This document shows, in pieces, positions 5,301 through 7,551 of a stretch of DNA of 7,551 nt. Positions within the stretch are counted from its first letter, which is position 1. Every line of letters begins with the position of its first letter. The notes beneath the pieces were generated by a model. The model saw only the letters and a program-made list of their open reading frames with translations, searched no databases and was not told the DNA's origin. A program made the translations under genes and the position numbers. This stretch comes from Verrucomicrobiota bacterium (GTDB lineage: Bacteria; Verrucomicrobiota; Verrucomicrobiia; Chthoniobacterales; UBA10450). The stretch is from positions 1 to 7,551 of the forward strand of contig QHNU01000242.1 of the NCBI GenBank assembly GCA_003218525.1, given 5' to 3'.

Positions 5301-7378
5301 GTGCAGAGGCGGCTCTGCGGCGGAGCGAGGGTTTTCTTGCTGATGGTCAAAGAATCAGTCACACCGGCACCTGGGGCTGGAATCTTTCTACCGGAAAGCT
5401 CGTCTGGTCGGAGGAACACTTTCGGATCTTTGGCTTCGATCCTGAGAAGACCGACCTGTCTTTCCAATTGTTTCTAGAAACGGTTCATCCGGAAGATCGA
5501 TCGTTTATTGAGCGAAGTCTCGACGAAGCAATTCGCGAAAAGAGAGGTTTCGACATGGAATTTCGAATCGCGCTTGCGGATGGATCTGTTAAGAATGTCC
5601 AGGGTGTGGGTCGCCCGGTATTAACACATTCTGGGATCGTAGATGATTATATCGGGACCACGGTGGACATCACCGCTCGCAAGCGGGCCGAGATGCTGCT
5701 GGCTGGAGAGAAGCGGCTTCTCGAGATGGTTGCCCGTGGCGATTCACTTCCGCTTATTCTGGATGCTTTATGCCGGCTGGTGGAGGAGCTGGCGAGCGGA
5801 GCGCTCTCTTCGATTTTGTTGTTGGAGCCGAATGGTACTCAGCTTCGGCACAGGTCAGCGCCTAACCTCCCCCAAGCTTACATCGACGCAATCGATGGCT
5901 CTGTCATTGGCCCTTCGGCGGGTTCGTGCGGGACCGCTGCTTATTTGGCCGAGCCGGTAATCGTCTCGGACATCGCCAACGATCCGCTCTGGACAAATTA
6001 TCGCAACGTCGCCTTACCGCATGGGTTGCGCGCGTGCTGGTCGAGCCCAATTCTCTCCTCCGAAGGCAAGGTATTCGGGACGTTCGCCATTTATTATCGC
6101 GAGCCGCGCACTCCCACTCCGCAGCAGCTTGAAATCATTGAACAAATCACTCATCTGGCGAGTATCGCCCTTGAGCGAAAACGAGCAGAAAATGCCGTGC
6201 GTGCTTCGGAGCAAGTCGCGAGGGGACAAGTAGAGGCATTGGTCCAGAGTCTGGACATTCTCGCGACCGCGCCTCCGCCAGAAAAATTCATCGGACAAAT
6301 GCTGAGCACGATTGGGCGACTCCTCAGCGCGCAGAGTGTGATTCTGTGGTTGTTCGACGAGGCGAGCGAGTCAATCGTTTTACGTGCGGGGACGCACGGC
6401 GCCGATGTTGCCGCGGCCGAGAACAAACATCCGTTTGTTACCGATCCGACCTCCTGGAAAGAGAACGAAGGATTGCAGGAGATGCTTTTTACCGAAGTGC
6501 CGCTGGCCTGCGAAGACATCGAAACTGATCCGCGCATTTCTAGCGCGCTTCGTGATTACTTCCGCTCGGACGGAACAAAAAAATTTCTCAGCATTCCGAC
6601 TTTAGTTGGTGGCCGGGTGAACGGGTTCATCGGCATTCGGCACGGAGACCGGCCGCCATACCGGCCCGAGGAGATCGAATTAGCGCAGGCACTCGCTCAT
6701 CAGACGATGTTCGCCATTCAACTCAATGAATTCGCGGAGCAAGCTCGACGCGCAGCTGTCCTGGAAGAGCGTAATAGAATGGCGCGAGACATTCACGACA
6801 CGCTCGCACAGGGACTGACCGGCGTGATTGTGCAATTGCAAGCGGCCGAGGATGCAACCTCGAAACGATATAAAAAAGACGCGCGCAACCATCTGCGAAA
6901 TGCTCAAGCGCTAGCTCGTTACGGCTTGAATGAAGCACGCCGGTCCGTGCGAGCGCTGCGGCCGCAAGCTCTAGAGGATTCTACCTTTTGGGAGGCATTG
7001 AAGGGCCTGATCAAGAGTGCCACGGTGGGGACGCCACTGCAGACGGAATTTCAGCTTCGCGGAGAGCTACGCGAACTGCCGCCAATGGCGCAGGAAAATC
7101 TGCTCCATATCGGACAGGAAGCCTTAACAAACACTCTTAAATACGCTCAAGCGACTCGCTTTGAGACGCGTTTGAGCTTCAATGCCCTGGAAGTTCGTTT
7201 GGACCTTCAAGATAACGGCATCGGATTCAAAGTAGACAACGGCCACAACGGCTTTGGGCTCACCGGCATGCAAGAACGGGTCGATCAAATGAACGGCACA
7301 TTGACTATTGCAAGCGAGTGCGGCAAAGGCACAAAGATCGTTGTGGTTTTGCCTGAGAAAGAGGCAGCGCTGGTCTGA
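2360..7378 (+). CDS. Giant propeller-type sensor histidine kinase (Reg_prop x14, Y_Y_Y, TM, GAF-PAS-GAF-GAF, HisKA_3, HATPase_c)
   Basis: A 1672-residue membrane sensor kinase. Residues 1-22 form a signal peptide (MRVCLRLGTLLMAVTFSASI, then HA). Fourteen propeller blades follow, each with a W(I/L)G-like core; the tryptophans are near residues 59, 102, 144, 185, 237, 277, 325, 366, 410, 451, 500, 542, 583 and 642, i.e. two seven-bladed propellers in the periplasm. A Y_Y_Y domain covers about 664-766 and a membrane helix about 772-790. Cytoplasmic part: GAF at about 820-985, PAS (PAS_3-like, HPEDR motif) about 991-1105, second GAF about 1116-1285, third divergent GAF about 1290-1460. The HisKA_3 H-box is ERNRMARDIHDTLAQGL with phospho-acceptor His1479. 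The HATPase has N-box Asn1591 (QEALTNTLK), DNGIGF at 1618-1623 and GFGLTGM at 1631-1637. All catalytic motifs are intact. There is no receiver or DNA-binding domain, so a separate LuxR/NarL-type regulator is expected, probably the frame starting just downstream. A GTG at 2306 would add 18 residues; the ATG at 2360 is preferred because it begins the signal peptide. No Shine-Dalgarno is seen. The ligand is unknown. Confidence 0.95.
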   Translation: MRVCLRLGTLLMAVTFSASIHALDPQKLISQFTHTSWSAKDGMPGPVRAIAQTPDGYLWLGTEAGLYRFDGIRFFLWESRFGERLASSSIWSLLSAHDGSLWIGFGSGGMSHLRDGRLQNYSPNESVPSGGVLSIVEDANGHIWAGGQYGFSKFTDGKWRRIGAELGYPAPGAQALFVDTYGTLWAATDGLNFDLSDDPTRRNTILSLAANGQRFTATGEAIGMVWTMTGTPNGEVWIADTTGRTVRAIAGNIGSKTEIPVGDEPMCLLFDSSRSLWVGLIERGLGRTTDAGQSEHSGLDHFQVSDGLSGGLVYSTFKDREGNIWFGTAGGLDRFRENKVTPFSAREGLDPDQQIALTSTPDGSVWIISYTRDSVRRFYHGRFVTSKLPFYSTSDSTRILSLSADGSNAWVGGSFKLAKEVNGKFSYVQMGAFDARADIEAIAHDAAGGLWISITGWGAELGVPKVMRLRGDEWTDFGSNASLPKYRSRAMYGDGRGRVWLGFEDGEVAVYENDKFHVYSANDGLPSGRIFAITSDRADNIWIGGEGGLSRFHQGRLGTVTRANGLPGNSVSGIIEDDDGSLWLACGLGIFRVSQRELEKALAVPSYRMEGMTITATDGLRGLPRQREPFPTATRAADGRLWFATTAGIAVIDPKQLPKNLLAPPVTIEAIKADGRVIATAPGVRLPPNTRELEFEFAGLSLTDPERVQFRYKLEGYDNDWQGPVSTRRVRYTNLLPANYRFRIIASNNDGVWNETGASWNFSLAPAVYQTIWFRAAILFWVAAFFFFLYKIRIRRITRHNIALTHEITERKRTEALLAGEKRLLEMIATGGALKEILNVLCLIIEEYRSGTLASVLLLRPDGLHLDAVAGPSLPKGWTQQMEKLPIGPCAGSCGTAAYRGSPVIVSDIATDPLWEVPEHRAAALKHGLRASWSNPVRSSDGKVLGTFCMYDRETRSPTPHDLGLIEMATDLARVAIERDRAEAALRRSEGFLADGQRISHTGTWGWNLSTGKLVWSEEHFRIFGFDPEKTDLSFQLFLETVHPEDRSFIERSLDEAIREKRGFDMEFRIALADGSVKNVQGVGRPVLTHSGIVDDYIGTTVDITARKRAEMLLAGEKRLLEMVARGDSLPLILDALCRLVEELASGALSSILLLEPNGTQLRHRSAPNLPQAYIDAIDGSVIGPSAGSCGTAAYLAEPVIVSDIANDPLWTNYRNVALPHGLRACWSSPILSSEGKVFGTFAIYYREPRTPTPQQLEIIEQITHLASIALERKRAENAVRASEQVARGQVEALVQSLDILATAPPPEKFIGQMLSTIGRLLSAQSVILWLFDEASESIVLRAGTHGADVAAAENKHPFVTDPTSWKENEGLQEMLFTEVPLACEDIETDPRISSALRDYFRSDGTKKFLSIPTLVGGRVNGFIGIRHGDRPPYRPEEIELAQALAHQTMFAIQLNEFAEQARRAAVLEERNRMARDIHDTLAQGLTGVIVQLQAAEDATSKRYKKDARNHLRNAQALARYGLNEARRSVRALRPQALEDSTFWEALKGLIKSATVGTPLQTEFQLRGELRELPPMAQENLLHIGQEALTNTLKYAQATRFETRLSFNALEVRLDLQDNGIGFKVDNGHNGFGLTGMQERVDQMNGTLTIASECGKGTKIVVVLPEKEAALV
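4817..5327 (+). other. First copy of duplicated GAF module within the kinase
   Basis: Encodes the first GAF domain, from GEKRLLEM (residue 820) to the helix before the PAS domain. It shares with the second GAF (starting at 5705) the strings LLAGEKRLLEM, AGSCGTAAY, PVIVSDIA, DPLW, HGLRA and GTF, in the same order. The start motif and the central Cys (894 versus 1190) are both offset by exactly 296 residues, so no net insertion or deletion separates these two points. This indicates an internal duplication of a linker-GAF unit. Confidence 0.75.
5705..6211 (+). other. Second copy of duplicated GAF module within the kinase
   Basis: Encodes the second GAF domain, from GEKRLLEM at residue 1116 to the coiled linker ERKRAENAVRASE. 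It is the paralogue of the first GAF, with the PAS domain lying between the two. Both are preceded by a similar linker (TERKRTEALLAGEKRLLEM and ARKRAEMLLAGEKRLLEM), which suggests that a PAS-linker-GAF or linker-GAF unit was copied in tandem. The third GAF (about residue 1290 on) lacks the GSCGTAAY motif and belongs to another GAF type. Confidence 0.75.
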
Positions 7379-7391
7379 GAACCGGCGCTAG

Positions 7392-7411
7392 CCTCCTCCA
7401 AAAGGACGAGG
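7392..7411 (+). terminator. Short hairpin after the kinase gene, doubtful terminator
   Basis: CCTCCTCC and GGACGAGG pair over eight positions with one mismatch around an AAAA loop, 13 nt after the kinase stop codon. No T-run follows, so it is not a canonical intrinsic terminator. It could be a weak attenuator or mRNA-end structure between the kinase and the next gene. Confidence 0.25.
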
Positions 7412-7434
7412 ACGGTCTCCTTCGCAGGGGGTGC

Positions 7435-7488
7435 AAATAATTCCATCTTTTACCTAATAGGCGGGCACTCATGGCCAAGGTTAGCCTC
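7435..7488 (+). repeat. Repeated intergenic element, copy B
   Basis: Carries AAATAATTCC (7435-7444), CCTAATAG (7453-7460) and TTAGCCTC (7481-7488), collinear with the copy at 1817-1869. It lies between the kinase stop and the next open frame, and overlaps the first of two possible starts (7471) of that frame. If the element is a leader or binding site, this supports the second start at 7495, which lies just outside it. Confidence 0.5.
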
Positions 7489-7551
7489 CCGACTATGAAA
7501 CCTAATCAGAGCGATGAACTTTTGGCGGACGCATCGAAGAGCTCGGGGCCT
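7471..7551 (+). CDS. Start of a downstream gene, possibly the cognate response regulator (cut by window edge)
   Basis: A frame opens with ATG at 7471 and a second in-frame ATG at 7495 and stays open to the window end (27 or 19 codons). From 7495 it reads MKPNQSDELLADASKSSGP, a hydrophilic, probably disordered N-terminal tail with no recognisable domain. Its position, 92 nt (or 116 nt) after a HisKA_3 kinase that lacks its own receiver, makes a LuxR/NarL-type response regulator the best guess. That is context inference only; nothing in these residues shows a receiver domain. Neither start has a well-placed Shine-Dalgarno sequence. Confidence 0.45.
   Translation, partial: MAKVSLPTMKPNQSDELLADASKSSGP

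Overview
The window (7551 bp, moderately GC-rich) looks like chromosomal DNA of a free-living, probably soil-dwelling Gram-negative bacterium. A very large two-component sensor with a periplasmic propeller, a MarR/DoxX/luciferase-like cassette and start codons without Shine-Dalgarno sequences fit Verrucomicrobiota or Acidobacteriota. That placement is inference from gene style; no marker gene is present.

Left part (1-1822): a divergent stress-type cassette. A MarR-family regulator runs leftward off the window edge (1-276, minus). Facing it are a four-helix DoxX-family membrane protein (333-716) and, 11 nt later, a luciferase-like flavin-dependent oxidoreductase (728-1822), very likely one operon. 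The 56-bp gap between the divergent starts holds an 18-bp near-perfect palindrome overlapping promoter-like hexamers on both strands. This is the layout expected if the MarR protein represses both itself and the operon.

Middle (1823-2359): about 540 bp with no intact gene. It starts with a 53-nt element that recurs, diverged but collinear, near the right edge (7435-7488). It then contains a remnant of an alpha/beta-hydrolase (lipase-like) C-terminus, including the segment around the catalytic aspartate, followed by unrelated sequence.

Right part (2360-7551): one huge sensor histidine kinase of about 1672 aa. Order: signal peptide, 14 propeller repeats (two seven-bladed propellers), Y_Y_Y domain, one membrane helix, GAF, PAS, a second GAF that is a paralogue of the first, a third divergent GAF, then a HisKA_3/HATPase_c core of the NarL/LuxR-partner class. 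It has no receiver or DNA-binding domain. A new reading frame opens 92 nt downstream (7471 or 7495) and is cut by the window end; by position it is the likely response-regulator partner, but too little is visible to prove it.

The most interesting items are the repeated element shared by the end of the oxidoreductase gene and the leader of the putative regulator, the hydrolase relic, the duplicated GAF module inside the kinase, and the palindromic operator.
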